A stretch of 64,000 nucleotides of DNA from Pseudomonas sp. Teo4 (GCF_034387475.1 NZ_JAXCIL010000001.1:496001-560000), one strand, 5' to 3'; positions 18,913 through 29,074 are shown, numbered from the stretch's first letter. The notes: a model not told the origin generated them from the letters alone. Translations and numbers: made by a program.

Positions 18913-18950
18913 GTTTCTGCCGCAGACAGTCAGGCAAAAACGACAGGCAA

Positions 18951-18981
18951 TAAAAAAGCCGACCCACAAGTGGGTCGGCTT
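18951..18981 (-). terminator. Rho-independent terminator of oprI
   Basis: GCCGACCCA and TGGGTCGGC form a perfect 9-bp stem with loop CAAG (18958-18979). On the minus strand the stem is followed by a run of six T (18952-18957). It ends the oprI message 22 bp after the stop. Confidence 0.9.
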
Positions 18982-19002
18982 CTCAACAATCCGTGAGGAT
19001 TA

Positions 19003-19254
19003 TTACTTGCGGCTGGCTTTGTCCAGCATACGCAGAGCGCGCTCGTTGGCTTCGTCAGCGGTCTGCTGAGCCTTCTGAGCGGCTGCCAGTGCGTCGTCAG
19101 CCTTACGGTAGGCTTCGTCTGCACGAGCTTGAGCGCGAGCTGCTGCGTCTTCAGTCGCAGTCAGACGAGCTTCGGTTTCTTTGGATACGCTGCTGCAACC
19201 GGTAGCCAGAACTGCGGCCAGAGCCAGAGCAGAGAATTTCAGAACGTTGTTCAT
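19003..19254 (-). CDS. oprI: Major outer-membrane lipoprotein OprI
   Basis: An 83-residue Lpp-like lipoprotein starting [20 protein letters not shown] at 19254 after AAGGGGAACACG. The lipobox is LATGC with lipidated Cys20. The mature part is one long alpha helix rich in Ala, Asp, Glu and Lys with 7-residue spacing, which forms a trimeric coiled coil. It ends in Lys83, the residue used in Lpp for covalent linkage to peptidoglycan. It is one of the most abundant proteins in Pseudomonas, in keeping with its strong terminator. It lies convergent with the L,D-transpeptidase gene. Confidence 0.96.
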   Translation of the reverse strand: MNNVLKFSALALAAVLATGCSSVSKETEARLTATEDAAARAQARADEAYRKADDALAAAQKAQQTADEANERALRMLDKASRK

Positions 19255-19760
19255 CGTGTTCCCCTTCAAGGACTTTCTATTAAATAGCCATCTCTCGGAA
19301 AAGAGAAACTGGCCGGCGTACATAGTACCCATTACTTGTAGTAAGTAAACTGACTAAGCGCAAGAACTGCAAAAAAAATGTTGCCGGAGGGGTAGCCGAC
19401 AAGATTTGTAGGGGATTTGTGAAAAAAACGTACAGGCGCTGCAAGCGATTGTAGTAGTAGAACTTTTTTGTTGAACTAACGGTGACTTTAACTGTCGGTT
19501 GACGTCTTAAGCCCAAGAGCATCCGGCTGCTGTTCGGAGTCCAGGGTTAGCGATTTACCGTGGAGTTCCGAGCTTTTTAATCGCAGCCACCTTGAGCAAT
19601 CCCGCTTGCGGCGCCTACTATTTGGGAGTGCCCAGCCGACCGAACGATTGCAATCGCCTTGTGGTCCAAGGGGCAGAAGGTGGCGTAGAGGTTCCTCCGC
19701 CGGATAAACCATCATCGGTTAAGGTAAGGGTCTGCCAAAAAGGACCTGTGAGGAGTAGTG
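19255..19760. other. 506-bp intergenic region between oprI and the GNAT gene
   Basis: The half next to oprI (19255-19500) is AT-rich and must hold the oprI promoter. On the minus strand TTTACT (about 19336-19341) and TACTAT (about 19319-19324) are a possible -35/-10 pair with a 16-bp spacer. The other half (19500-19735) is GC-normal and carries CCTTG/CAAGG (19659-19673) and several small hairpins, but no frame with convincing codon use. I see no confirmed gene here; a small RNA is possible. Confidence 0.5.
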
Positions 19761-20042
19761 ATGAGTGAAGCGCTGACCATCCACCATGACCAGGCCGGTC
19801 ATCAGTTCGAGACCAATGTGGACGGTCACCGTGCCTACCTGACGTACATGGATCTGGGCAAGCAGACGCTGGACATTTATCGCACCTTCGTGCCTAACGC
19901 CCTGCGCGGCCGTGGAATTGCCGCAGCGCTGACCGAGAAGGCTCTGGAGTACGCCGATCAGATGGGTTACACGGTGATTCCGTCCTGCTCTTACGTGGAG
20001 CGCTACATGGAGCGTCAGCAGCGCCATTCGAGCAAAGTCTGA
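19761..20042 (+). CDS. Small GNAT N-acetyltransferase (YjdJ-like)
   Basis: A 93-residue protein starting MSEALTIHHDQAGHQFETNV, preceded by GTGAGGAGTAGTG, an excellent ribosome site. It has the compact single-domain GNAT form with strands YLTYMDLG and LDIYRTFVP, and the acetyl-CoA pyrophosphate loop ALRGRGIAAALTEKALEYA. It ends IPSCSYVERYME. Members of this short family are putative acetyltransferases with no firmly known substrate. The gene is followed by a strong bidirectional terminator shared with the convergent DAHP synthase gene. Confidence 0.88.
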   Translation: MSEALTIHHDQAGHQFETNVDGHRAYLTYMDLGKQTLDIYRTFVPNALRGRGIAAALTEKALEYADQMGYTVIPSCSYVERYMERQQRHSSKV

Positions 20043-20056
20043 CTGAGTTCCGAATA

Positions 20057-20090
20057 CGAAAACGCCGGGCAATGCCCGGCGTTTTCGTTT
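20057..20090. terminator. Bidirectional terminator between GNAT and DAHP synthase genes
   Basis: A perfect 14-bp stem (CGAAAACGCCGGGC, 20057-20070, with GCCCGGCGTTTTCG, 20074-20087) around the loop AAT, with T-tracts on both strands. It separates two convergent genes. Confidence 0.92.
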
Positions 20091-20099
20091 ATCCCGGCC

Positions 20100-21176
20100 T
20101 TAGCCGCGCTTGCGCTGTGGCAGCACGTCCTTGAGCTTGGCGTGCATGCTGCGCAGGGTCTTTTCGGTGGCGGACCAGTCGATGCAGGCATCGGTGATCG
20201 AAACGCCGTATTGCAGCTCGTCCAGATTCTTCGGAATCGACTGGCAGCCCCAGTTCAGGTGGCTCTCGACCATCAGGCCGATGATCGACTGGTTGCCTTC
20301 GAGAATCTGGTTGGCGACGTTCTCCATCACCAGCGGCTGCAGGGCCGGGTCCTTGTTGGAGTTGGCGTGGCTGCAGTCGACCATGATGTTGGCCTTGATC
20401 TTGGCCTTGGCCAGGTCCTGCTCGCACAGGGCGACGCTGACCGAGTCGTAGTTCGGCTTGCCGTTACCACCGCGCAGTACCACGTGGCCGTATGGGTTGC
20501 CTTTGGTGGTGACGATGGACACGCCGCCTTCCTGGTTGATGCCGAGGAAGCGGTGCGGCTTGGAGACCGACTGCAGGGCGTTGATGGCCACGGTCAGGCC
20601 GCCATCGGTGCCGTTCTTGAAGCCGACCGCCGAGGACAGGCCCGAGGCCATTTCACGGTGGGTCTGGGACTCGGTGGTGCGGGCGCCGATGGCCGACCAG
20701 CTGATCAGGTCCTGCAGGTACTGCGGGGAAATCGGGTCGAGCGCCTCGGTGGCGGTCGGCAGGCCCATTTCGGCCAGGTCCAGCAACAGCTGGCGACCGA
20801 TGTGCAGGCCATCCTGGATCTTGAACGAGTCATCCAGGTAGGGGTCGTTGATCAGGCCTTTCCAGCCGACGGTGGTGCGTGGCTTCTCGAAGTACACGCG
20901 CATGACCAGGTACAGCGTGTCGGAGACCTCCTCGGCCAGCACCTTCAGGCGCTCGGCATATTCGTGGGCCGCCTTTATATCATGGATCGAGCAGGGGCCG
21001 ACCACGACGAACAGGCGGTGGTCCTTGCCGTCGAGGATATTGCGCACTACTTCGCGGCCGGCAGTCACGGTCTGCAGGGCCTTGGCGCTGAGGGGGATTT
21101 CCTTCTTGAGCTGATCAGGGGTGATCAAGGTCTCGTTGGAGGCAACGTTTAGGTCATCGATCGGTAAATCAGCCAT
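20100..21176 (-). CDS. aroF: 3-deoxy-7-phosphoheptulonate (DAHP) synthase, class I
   Basis: A 358-residue enzyme from the ATG at 21176 (MADLPIDDLNVASNETLITP). It condenses phosphoenolpyruvate and erythrose 4-phosphate in the first step of the shikimate pathway. Class I motifs are VVVGPCSIHD, RVYFEKPRTTVGWKGLINDP, GARTTESQTHRE, FKNGTDG, HVVLRGG and IMVDCSHANSNKDP. Length and N-terminal extension fit the AroF/G/H feedback-inhibited type. Which aromatic amino acid inhibits it cannot be read safely; the symbol aroF follows P. putida usage from memory. It is divergent from the PanE-like gene with a 234-bp spacer. Confidence 0.92.
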   Translation of the reverse strand: MADLPIDDLNVASNETLITPDQLKKEIPLSAKALQTVTAGREVVRNILDGKDHRLFVVVGPCSIHDIKAAHEYAERLKVLAEEVSDTLYLVMRVYFEKPRTTVGWKGLINDPYLDDSFKIQDGLHIGRQLLLDLAEMGLPTATEALDPISPQYLQDLISWSAIGARTTESQTHREMASGLSSAVGFKNGTDGGLTVAINALQSVSKPHRFLGINQEGGVSIVTTKGNPYGHVVLRGGNGKPNYDSVSVALCEQDLAKAKIKANIMVDCSHANSNKDPALQPLVMENVANQILEGNQSIIGLMVESHLNWGCQSIPKNLDELQYGVSITDACIDWSATEKTLRSMHAKLKDVLPQRKRG

Positions 21177-21410
21177 CGTGTTACTCGTCAGGTCACGGGT
21201 GCCGGCCGCCAGCAATCCCCGTGCGGCCCAGCAGCAAGAATATTCGCAGCGGGGAGCCGAACCTTAGCGCGTTAAAGGGGGCGCGACAATGGGCTGAGTC
21301 CCGTCGTTGCGGGGTTTTTCCCGAAGACTGTGGCGCTTGGCATCGATTCAGGTGCTTCGCAGCGGCAAACCGGTGTAAAAAAGCGCACCGTCCTTTATCT
21401 GGAGATCAGC

Positions 21411-22358
21411 ATGCATTCTGGCAAACCGCGCATCGGCATCATCGGCAGCGGCGCCATCGGTGGCTTCTATGGGCTGATGCTGCAGCGTGCCGGCTTCGAC
21501 GTGCATTTCCTGCTGCGCAGTGAATATGACGTGGTGCATCAGCACGGGCTGACCCTCGACAGCGCGGTGCACGGCAAGCTGCAAATGAAGGTTCAGTCTT
21601 ATGTCGACGCCCAAGACATGCCGACCTGTGATTGGCTGCTGGTGGGGGCCAAGGCCACCAGCAACCTAGAGCTGGCGCCGCTGATCGTGCAGGTGGCCGC
21701 GCCGGATGCCCGCGTGGTGTTGCTGCAGAACGGCCTGGGTGTGGAGGCTCAACTGCGCCCGGCACTGCGCGACGACATGCACCTGTTGGGCGGCTTGTGT
21801 TTCATCTGTGTCAACCGTCAGGCACCGGGGCTGATTCGGCATCAGGCGTTGGGGGCGGTTCATCTGGGTTATCACAGCGGGCCGAGCAAGGACGGTGGTG
21901 CGGCGATTGTCGAAGAGGGCGCTGGTTTGTTCCGGGTGGCGGGTATCGACTCCAAGGCCATGAGCAATCTTGACCAGGCGCGCTGGCAGAAGCTGGTGTG
22001 GAATGTGCCATACAACGGCCTGTCGGTATTGTTGCGGGCCAGTACCACGCCGCTCATGGCAGACCCGGACAGTCGAGCATTGATCCAGGCCTTGATGGCA
22101 GAGGTTGTCCAGGGTGCGCTGGCTTGTGGGCACTCGCTGCCTGAAGGCTACGCCGAACAGCTTTTCCGCATGACCGAGCAGATGCCGGATTACTGGCCCA
22201 GCATGTACCACGACTTTGCCCAGCAACGTCCGTTGGAGCTGCAAGCCATTTATGCAGAACCACTGGCCCAGGCACGTGCGGCCGGCTGCCGCCTGCCGAA
22301 CATGGAAATGCTCTATCAGGCACTGGCATTCATCGACCGCGCCAGTCGTCACGTCTGA
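21411..22358 (+). CDS. Ketopantoate reductase-like (PanE/ApbA family) protein
   Basis: The product is 315 residues from the ATG at 21411 (MHSGKPRIGIIGSGAIGGFY), preceded by TGGAGATCAGC. The N-terminal NADPH-binding Rossmann motif is GIIGSGAIGGFYG (about residues 9-21). The ApbA C-terminal helical domain contains KLVWNVPYNGLSVL, the usual region of the catalytic Lys and the pantoate-binding Asn, and PSMYHDFAQQRPLELQAIY. It would reduce 2-dehydropantoate to pantoate for coenzyme A synthesis. Pseudomonads usually have more than one PanE homologue, so this may act on another 2-oxoacid. Confidence 0.82.
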   Translation: MHSGKPRIGIIGSGAIGGFYGLMLQRAGFDVHFLLRSEYDVVHQHGLTLDSAVHGKLQMKVQSYVDAQDMPTCDWLLVGAKATSNLELAPLIVQVAAPDARVVLLQNGLGVEAQLRPALRDDMHLLGGLCFICVNRQAPGLIRHQALGAVHLGYHSGPSKDGGAAIVEEGAGLFRVAGIDSKAMSNLDQARWQKLVWNVPYNGLSVLLRASTTPLMADPDSRALIQALMAEVVQGALACGHSLPEGYAEQLFRMTEQMPDYWPSMYHDFAQQRPLELQAIYAEPLAQARAAGCRLPNMEMLYQALAFIDRASRHV

Positions 22359-22463
22359 GGCTGCCCAGGCCCGCGTCCCACGGTGCGCTGGGCGGCGAAG
22401 CGAGGCTGCTTGGCGCTGCTAAGCTGAAGCTTGCTCTGCCGTAGCGGCAGTCGAGGAGGTCGA

Positions 22464-22961
22464 ATGATCCGTTCCATGTTGTATGCCACCGACCTCGGTG
22501 TTTACGCGCCATTTGTCATGCAGCATGCCCTGGCTTTGGCGCGAACCTTCAACGCGGAGTTGTACGTGATCCACGCAGTGGAGCCGATGGGGCAGTTCGC
22601 CGAGTCCCTTCTGCAGAGCTACCTCGACGAGCAGACCTTGGACGAGCTGCACAGCGAAGGCGTCAACACGGTCATGGCCAACATCGAACAGCGCGTGCTG
22701 GAAAACTTCCGCGAGGAGTTGGGGGAGGAGGCGGACCTGGCGGTCATCAAAACCGTCAGGGTGCGGCAGGGTGACCCTGCCCAGGTGATTCTCGATCAGG
22801 CGCAGCGCCTGGCGGTCGACCTGCTGATTTTTGGTAGTCATAGCCAGGGGGCGGGTGTCGATGTCCCCATTGGGCGCACGGCGGTGCGCTTGCTGCAATT
22901 GTCGCCGGTACCGGTGTACATGGTGCCGCTGGCTCAGCATCTTGGGCGTAGGAAAACGTGA
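22464..22961 (+). CDS. Universal stress protein (UspA domain)
   Basis: A 165-residue single-domain Usp protein starting MIRSMLYATDLGVYAPFVMQ at 22464 after TCGAGGAGGTCGA, a near-perfect ribosome site; the 11 codons upstream are not needed. Strands and helices follow the UspA fold (RSMLYATDL, AELYVIHAVEPMG, LAVIKTVRVRQGDPAQVI, LLIFGSHSQG). The ATP-binding tail is present in degenerate form: usual G-2x-G-9x-G-S/T, here GSHSQGAGVDVPIGRTAVRL. Nucleotide binding is therefore probable but not certain. It is independent of cysB, 128 bp further on. Confidence 0.88.
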   Translation: MIRSMLYATDLGVYAPFVMQHALALARTFNAELYVIHAVEPMGQFAESLLQSYLDEQTLDELHSEGVNTVMANIEQRVLENFREELGEEADLAVIKTVRVRQGDPAQVILDQAQRLAVDLLIFGSHSQGAGVDVPIGRTAVRLLQLSPVPVYMVPLAQHLGRRKT

Positions 22962-23018
22962 ACTTGGCGGTAGGGCGTTTCCGGAGGCATGTAACAAAAT
23001 AGTTCTAGATTTATTTCG

Positions 23019-24064
<1,046 letters not shown>

Positions 24065-24133
24065 TTACACCAGGCATGAAAAAACCGGCTTGAGGGCTAA
24101 TGCCTGTCAGTTGAGGTAATTGGGCTGCTCTGC

Positions 24134-24240
24134 AGCCCATCGCAGGCTTCGCCAGCTCCCACGGATTGAGTGCGCTTCTTGACGCATGCATCTGATCTGT
24201 GGGAGCTGGCGGAGCCTGCGATGGACCGCAAAGCGGTCCC
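24134..24240. repeat. Second REP family, inverted pair, with adjoining hairpin
   Basis: A different repeat from the common one. CCCATCGCAGGCTTCGCCAG with TCCCACGG (24136-24163) is inverted as TGTGGGAGCTGGCGGAGCCT with GCGATGG (24199-24224). The 35-bp gap between them forms the loop, a REPIN-like arrangement. The perfect hairpin GGACCGC-AAA-GCGGTCC (24224-24240) abuts it. It lies between convergent cysB and cysH. Confidence 0.85.
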
Positions 24241-24261
24241 TCTGGCTTAACTTACTGTGGG

Positions 24262-24996
24262 TCAGGCCTTGCTGATCAGGTTGCCAGCGTGCAGCCCGCA
24301 TTCCTTCTGGGTCGACTCTTCCCACCACCAGCGGCCTTCGCGCTCGTGCTGGTTCGGCAACACCGGGCGGGTGCAGGGCTCGCAGCCGATGCTGATGAAG
24401 CCGCGCTCGTGCAGGCTGTTGTACGGCAGTTCGAGCATGCGGATATAACCCCAGACTTCCTCACTGGTCATTTGCGCCAGCGGGTTGAACTTGTACAGGG
24501 TGCGCTCGGGGGTGGAGAACGCCGTGTCGATTTCCAGTGCCGCCACCTGGCTGCGGGTGCCAGGGCTCTGGTCGCGACGCTGACCGGTGGCCCAGGCGCT
24601 CACCGTGGCCAGTTTGCGCCGCAGTGGCTCGATCTTGCGGACGCCGCAGCACTCGCCATGGCCGTCCTTGTAGAAGCTGAACAGGCCCTTTTCCTTGACG
24701 AACGGGTCCAGCTTGGCGCGGTCCGGGCTGAGGATCTCGATCGGCAGGTTGTATTGTTCGCGCACCTGGTCGATGAAGCGGTAGGTTTCCGGGTGCAGGC
24801 GGCCGGTGTCGAGGCTGAACACCTTGACCTGCTTGTTCAGCTTCCAGGCCATGTCGACCAGCACCACGTCCTCGGCGCCGCTGAAGGAGATCCACAGGTC
24901 GTCGCCGAAGTGCTCGAAGGCAAGCTTCAGGATGTCCTGTGGGGACTTGTTGGCATAGGTCGCGGCCAGGGCGGCGACGTCGAAGGGTTGGCTCAT
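24262..24996 (-). CDS. cysH: Adenylylsulfate (APS/PAPS) reductase, iron-sulfur type
   Basis: A 244-residue cytoplasmic enzyme of assimilatory sulfate reduction. It has the nucleotide-binding region [15 protein letters not shown], the substrate loop [14 protein letters not shown] and the catalytic C-terminal KECGLH. The two cysteine pairs GECCGVRK (about residue 136) and GCEPCTR (about 221) are the [4Fe-4S] ligands that mark the plant/Pseudomonas APS-reducing type, absent from E. coli CysH. It makes sulfite, the same product released by MsuD. It is monocistronic and convergent with cysB. Confidence 0.95.
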   Translation of the reverse strand: MSQPFDVAALAATYANKSPQDILKLAFEHFGDDLWISFSGAEDVVLVDMAWKLNKQVKVFSLDTGRLHPETYRFIDQVREQYNLPIEILSPDRAKLDPFVKEKGLFSFYKDGHGECCGVRKIEPLRRKLATVSAWATGQRRDQSPGTRSQVAALEIDTAFSTPERTLYKFNPLAQMTSEEVWGYIRMLELPYNSLHERGFISIGCEPCTRPVLPNQHEREGRWWWEESTQKECGLHAGNLISKA

Positions 24997-25087
24997 CAGG
25001 CGGTTTCCATCTTGGCTGTGGCGCTGTGCGCTCGTAGTGGTGTGATGGTAACAAAAAATGGCGGGGTAGACGCGCCCGCCTGCTGAA

Positions 25088-26431
25088 TCACAGGCCTTGC
25101 AGCGTCTGCATCAACACCCGCACCTTGGCGATCGACTCTTCGTATTCCGCCTGCCAGTTGGAGTCCGCCACTACGGCGCCGCCGCCCCAACAGCTGGCTT
25201 GCCCATCCTTGATCAGCAGGCTGCGAATGGCGATGGAGCTGTCCATCTCGCCGCGCACGTCCACGTACAGCAGCGAGCCGCAGTACAGGGCGCGGCGTGT
25301 AGGCTCAAGCTCGTCGATGATCTGCATGGCGCGGATTTTCGGTGCGCCGGTGATCGAGCCGCCGGGGAAGCTATCGCCGATCAGGTCCAGGGCGTCCTTG
25401 TCGTTGGCCAGGCGACCGGTAATGCTGCTGACCAGGTGGTGGACGTTGGGGTAGCTCTCCAGGCTGAACAGCTCAGGCACCTTGACCGAGCCAATCTGGC
25501 AGGTGCGGCCCAGGTCATTGCGCAGCAGGTCGACGATCATCAGGTTTTCCGAGCGGTCCTTGGGGCTGTGACGCAGCTCTTCGGCGTTGCGCAGGTCCTC
25601 GGTTGGGTCGGCTGAGCGTGGGCGGGTGCCCTTGATTGGCCGGGTTTCGACCAACCCTTGGCTGACCCGGATGAAACGCTCTGGAGAGAAGCTGAGCAGC
25701 GCGCTGCCGTCGGCCAGTTGCTGAAAGCCCGAGAACGGCGTCGGGCAAGCCTTGCGCAGAGCCTGATAGGCACGCCAAGGGTCACCCTGGCAGGGCGCAC
25801 GGAAGCGTTGGGTGAGGTTGATCTGGTAGCAATCGCCGGCCTGAATGTACTGCTGGACCTGGTCGAAGGCGACTTTGTATTGCGCCGGGGTCAGGTCGCC
25901 GGTCATCGGGGCAAGCAGCTGGAATTCAGGGTGCTCGACGCCCTCAGGGGCTTCGAACAGGCTGATCAGTCGCGCTTGCTCGGTGCTGTCCAGGCTTGGG
26001 TGCAGGACCAATTGGCTGGTGCCCAGCAGGTGGTCGGTGACCAATGCCCAGGCATACAAGCCCAGTTGCGCGTCGGGCAGGTCCAGGTCGTCGATGGCCT
26101 GGCTTGGCAGGTGCTCCAGGCGACGGCCGAAGTCGTAGCTCAGGTAGCCGATCAGGCCACCGGCGAACGGCAGTTCAACACCCTCGGGCAGCTCGGCCCG
26201 GCCCAGTTGCGCCAAGCCGTCACGCAGGCGTTGCAGGAAGGCGCGCCCCGTTTCATCAGGCTGCGCTTGCAGGTGCTGCATGGGCCAGGCGCTGAGCAGG
26301 TCGAAGCGGCCACGTTCGGCGCCGGGGCGGGCACTGTCGAGCAGAATGGCGCCAGGAGCCTTGCGCATGCGTGCGAAATAGGCGGCGGGGTCGGGCTGGT
26401 AGGGTAGAGGGTGGAGCGTACAGGTCGGCAT
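25088..26431 (-). CDS. pabB: Aminodeoxychorismate synthase component I
   Basis: The product is 447 residues from the ATG at 26431 ([20 protein letters not shown]); the open frame extends 26 codons further but is not needed. The chorismate-binding C-terminal half carries [21 protein letters not shown], with the Lys of PIKGT that marks PabB rather than anthranilate synthase, and [22 protein letters not shown] and [21 protein letters not shown]. The N-terminal half resembles TrpE N-domains. With PabA-supplied ammonia it converts chorismate to 4-amino-4-deoxychorismate for folate. No pabC or pabA is adjacent. Confidence 0.93.
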   Translation of the reverse strand: MPTCTLHPLPYQPDPAAYFARMRKAPGAILLDSARPGAERGRFDLLSAWPMQHLQAQPDETGRAFLQRLRDGLAQLGRAELPEGVELPFAGGLIGYLSYDFGRRLEHLPSQAIDDLDLPDAQLGLYAWALVTDHLLGTSQLVLHPSLDSTEQARLISLFEAPEGVEHPEFQLLAPMTGDLTPAQYKVAFDQVQQYIQAGDCYQINLTQRFRAPCQGDPWRAYQALRKACPTPFSGFQQLADGSALLSFSPERFIRVSQGLVETRPIKGTRPRSADPTEDLRNAEELRHSPKDRSENLMIVDLLRNDLGRTCQIGSVKVPELFSLESYPNVHHLVSSITGRLANDKDALDLIGDSFPGGSITGAPKIRAMQIIDELEPTRRALYCGSLLYVDVRGEMDSSIAIRSLLIKDGQASCWGGGAVVADSNWQAEYEESIAKVRVLMQTLQGL

Positions 26432-26529
26432 CAGAATGGACGGCGATGAAAAAGCGAGGGGGCGATTGTAGACCTGTGTGGGATAAGCGCCTAGCACTGG
26501 GCGCGACATTCACCGTTGCGTTTTATGTT

Positions 26530-26552
26530 GGGGCCGCAAAGCGGCCCCTCTG
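26530..26552. repeat. GGGGCCGC-AAA-GCGGCCCC hairpin with CTCTGG tail
   Basis: A perfect 8-bp stem around AAA (26530-26548) ending in CTCTGG. Nearly the same element, GGACCGC-AAA-GCGGTCC with CTCTGG, occurs at 24224-24244. It sits in the 127-bp spacer between pabB and the ATP-grasp gene and probably helps end the ATP-grasp operon transcript on the minus strand. Confidence 0.7.
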
Positions 26553-26558
26553 GGTTTG

Positions 26559-27539
26559 CTAGCGCGAATTCACGTGCCCGAACAACCCCTGCGCAAAGCG
26601 CACGCGCTGCTCGGCATCCTCGGTTTCGCCATTCTTCGCCAGCGCTTCCAGATGCGCCTCGATGGCGTGGGTGCGTTGGGTCAGACCGCAGTCGTTGGCG
26701 ATCTGGATGTTCAGGCCAGGGCGGGCGTTGAGTTCGAGAATCAACGGCCCCTTGTCCTGGTCCAGCACCATGTCCACGCCAATGTAGCCCAGGCCGCACA
26801 GTTCATAGCAACTGGCAGCCAGCTTCATGAAACCGTCCCAGTTCGGCAGTTGCACGCCGTCCACCGCGTTGGTGGTGTCCGGGTGCTTGCTGATGATCCG
26901 GTTCAGCCAGGTGCCGCGCAGCGTCATGCCGGTGGCCAGGTCCACACCCACGCCGATGGCGCCCTGGTGCAGGTTGGCCTTGCCGCCGGACTGGCGGGTC
27001 GGCAAGCGCAGCATGGCCATTACCGGGTAGCCCATCAGCACGATGATGCGGATGTCCGGCACGCCTTCGTAGCTGATGCTCTTGAAGATCTGGTCCGGGG
27101 TCACCCGGTACTCGATCAGTGCGCGGTCGCGGTGGCCACCGAGCGAGTACAGGCCAGTCAGGATGCTGGAAATCTGGTGCTCGATTTCCTCATGGCTGAT
27201 GATCTTGCCGGAGACCGTGCGGTAGTTGTCCTCGAAGCGGTCGGCAATTACCAGGATGCCGTCACCGCCGGCGCCTTGCGCCGGCTTGATGACGAAATCG
27301 TTGCGCTCGCCAATGATCTGGTCGAGCTTCTCGATCTGTTTTTCGGTCTCGATGATGCCGTACATTTCCGGCACGTGGATGCCGGCGGCCAAGGCGCGTT
27401 CCTTGGTGATGATCTTGTCGTCGACGATCGGGTACAGGTGGCGCTTGTTGTACTTCAACACGTAGTCCGCGTTGCGCCGGTTGATACCCATGATGCCCCG
27501 GGCCTCCAGGGCTTTCCAGGTCTTGATCAGGCCGAACAT
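26559..27539 (-). CDS. RimK-like ATP-grasp ligase (alpha-L-glutamate ligase-like)
   Basis: A 326-residue protein with an ATP-grasp fold: DFVIKPAQGAGGDGILVI (phosphate-binding loop, about residues 97-114), a Mg-binding end MVLDQDKGPLILELNARPGLN and a C-terminal helical tail. It would form an amide bond between a carboxylate and an amine using ATP. It starts at 27539 and overlaps the stop codon of the transglutaminase-like gene by one base (TGATG), so the three genes 29616-26559 are a coupled operon. Iyer and Aravind described such ATP-grasp/transglutaminase/aspartyl-peptidase sets by genomics; the substrate is unknown. Confidence 0.82.
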   Translation of the reverse strand: MFGLIKTWKALEARGIMGINRRNADYVLKYNKRHLYPIVDDKIITKERALAAGIHVPEMYGIIETEKQIEKLDQIIGERNDFVIKPAQGAGGDGILVIADRFEDNYRTVSGKIISHEEIEHQISSILTGLYSLGGHRDRALIEYRVTPDQIFKSISYEGVPDIRIIVLMGYPVMAMLRLPTRQSGGKANLHQGAIGVGVDLATGMTLRGTWLNRIISKHPDTTNAVDGVQLPNWDGFMKLAASCYELCGLGYIGVDMVLDQDKGPLILELNARPGLNIQIANDCGLTQRTHAIEAHLEALAKNGETEDAEQRVRFAQGLFGHVNSR

Positions 27540-29074
27540 CAGGCGTCAGCCTTCTTCAGAAAAGCCTTGAAGCGCACGAGCTCGGTCAGGCGGTAGCCGC
27601 GGTAGCGACCCATCGCCAGCATGAAGCCCACCAGAATCAGCAGCACCGCCGGGAAGGTGAAGACGAAGTACACCAGCTCCGGTACGGTCATCAGCAGGTG
27701 CGCGAGCGAGGCCGCGAACAGGGTGCCGATGGCGACTTTCATGGCATGGCCGCCGCCACGTTCTTCCCAGGTGATCGACAGGCGCTCGATGGTCATGGTC
27801 AGAATCACCATCGGGAACAGGGCGACCGACAGGCCGCGCTCAAGGCCCAGCTTGTGGCTGAACAGGCTGATGGCGGCAATCAGCACCACCACGAAGGTCA
27901 GCACCACCGACAGGCGCGGCAGCATCTGCAGCTTGAGGTGTTCGAGGTACGAGCGCAACGACAGGCCCAGGGCGGTGATCACCGTGAACAGGATGATACC
28001 GAAGCCCAGTTGGGTCTCGCGGAAGGCCAGGGCGATCAGCACCGGGGTGAAGGTACCCAGGGTCTGGACGCCGATCAGGTTGCGCAGCACCAGGATCACC
28101 AGCACACCGATCGGGATCATTACCATGATCATGAAGGTTTGCTGGGTCTGCAGCGGCAGGCCGTACAGGGAGTACTCGAGGAAGTCGGCGTCGGTGTTCT
28201 CGTCGGTCAGCTTGGCCAGGCGGATGGCGTTCATCTCGCTGTTGTTCATGCTGAAGGTGACGTTGGCTTTCTTGCCACCATCGACGGTGATCAGGTTGTC
28301 ATCGCCGGTCCACCACAGCAGGCGGTCGCTAGGCAGGCCTTGCTCGCCGGTGTCCGGGTTGAAGTACAGCCAGTCGGTGCCGTTGAAGCTGCGCAGCCAC
28401 AGTTCAGGTGTTTGCGGGGTGTCGGCGACCAGGCGGATGGTGTGGACCTTCTCGATCGGCACGTGGGCGATCGACAGCAGCAGGTCGATGACCTGGGCCT
28501 TCTTCATGGCCGAAGTGTCGCCGGCCAGCAACAGCTTGACGTTGTCATCGTTGAGATTGTTGACACGTTTGATGGTCTCGCTGACGAAGGTCTCGACGTC
28601 GGCCGAGTGCTGGCGGATCGGCGCCATCAGCGCTTCGGCGGCGATCTTCTCAGGGCCTTCGACAGCCAGGCTGTCACGGAAGGTCGGGCCTTTTACCGTG
28701 GTCTTTTCCTTGCTGTAACGCTTGGTCAGTACCAGGCGGTAGTAGAGCGTCTGGTTGCCACTGGCGCGGCGCGCCGACCAGGTCACCTTGCGGTTGCCGT
28801 CGGCCCGGTTGACGCTCACCCCGTAGTTGTTGGAGATGAAGCTCTCGTTGAGGCTGACGTAGTCGCGGTTCAGGGGCGGTACGAACATCTGGATCTTGAC
28901 CGGGTCCTTGGCGCTGGCCACGAACTCGACCTTGGCGTCGATGTTCCACAGGTCATCGGTTTCGTCCTCGGTCACCGGAATGCCGAGGAAGAAGATCTGA
29001 TAAGCCGTGACCGCCACGCCCAGCAACACCAGCACGGTGATCAGGACTTTCAGATGGAGGGTAAGAGAGCGCAT
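27539..29074 (-). CDS. Membrane protein with inactive transglutaminase-like domain and 7TM region
   Basis: A 511-residue protein. One N-terminal transmembrane helix (about residues 8-28) is followed by a periplasmic region of about 200 residues containing a transglutaminase-like fold (AHVPIEKVHTIRLVADTPQT, ELWLRSFNGTDWLYFNPDTG). The catalytic Cys-His-Asp triad cannot be recognised there, so it is probably non-catalytic and used for binding. The C-terminal half (about 315-500) has about seven helices (FMIMVMIPIGVLVILVLRNL and later). These are the Transglut_i_TM and 7TM_transglut families. It is predicted to present or sense a peptide at the membrane for the partner ligase and protease. Confidence 0.8.
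   Translation of the reverse strand: MRSLTLHLKVLITVLVLLGVAVTAYQIFFLGIPVTEDETDDLWNIDAKVEFVASAKDPVKIQMFVPPLNRDYVSLNESFISNNYGVSVNRADGNRKVTWSARRASGNQTLYYRLVLTKRYSKEKTTVKGPTFRDSLAVEGPEKIAAEALMAPIRQHSADVETFVSETIKRVNNLNDDNVKLLLAGDTSAMKKAQVIDLLLSIAHVPIEKVHTIRLVADTPQTPELWLRSFNGTDWLYFNPDTGEQGLPSDRLLWWTGDDNLITVDGGKKANVTFSMNNSEMNAIRLAKLTDENTDADFLEYSLYGLPLQTQQTFMIMVMIPIGVLVILVLRNLIGVQTLGTFTPVLIALAFRETQLGFGIILFTVITALGLSLRSYLEHLKLQMLPRLSVVLTFVVVLIAAISLFSHKLGLERGLSVALFPMVILTMTIERLSITWEERGGGHAMKVAIGTLFAASLAHLLMTVPELVYFVFTFPAVLLILVGFMLAMGRYRGYRLTELVRFKAFLKKADA

Noticed and set aside
19488..19715. A 75-codon minus-strand frame between oprI and the GNAT gene
   Set aside because: It has no ribosome site and its mixed Arg/Ser/Leu composition and codon use do not resemble neighbouring genes.
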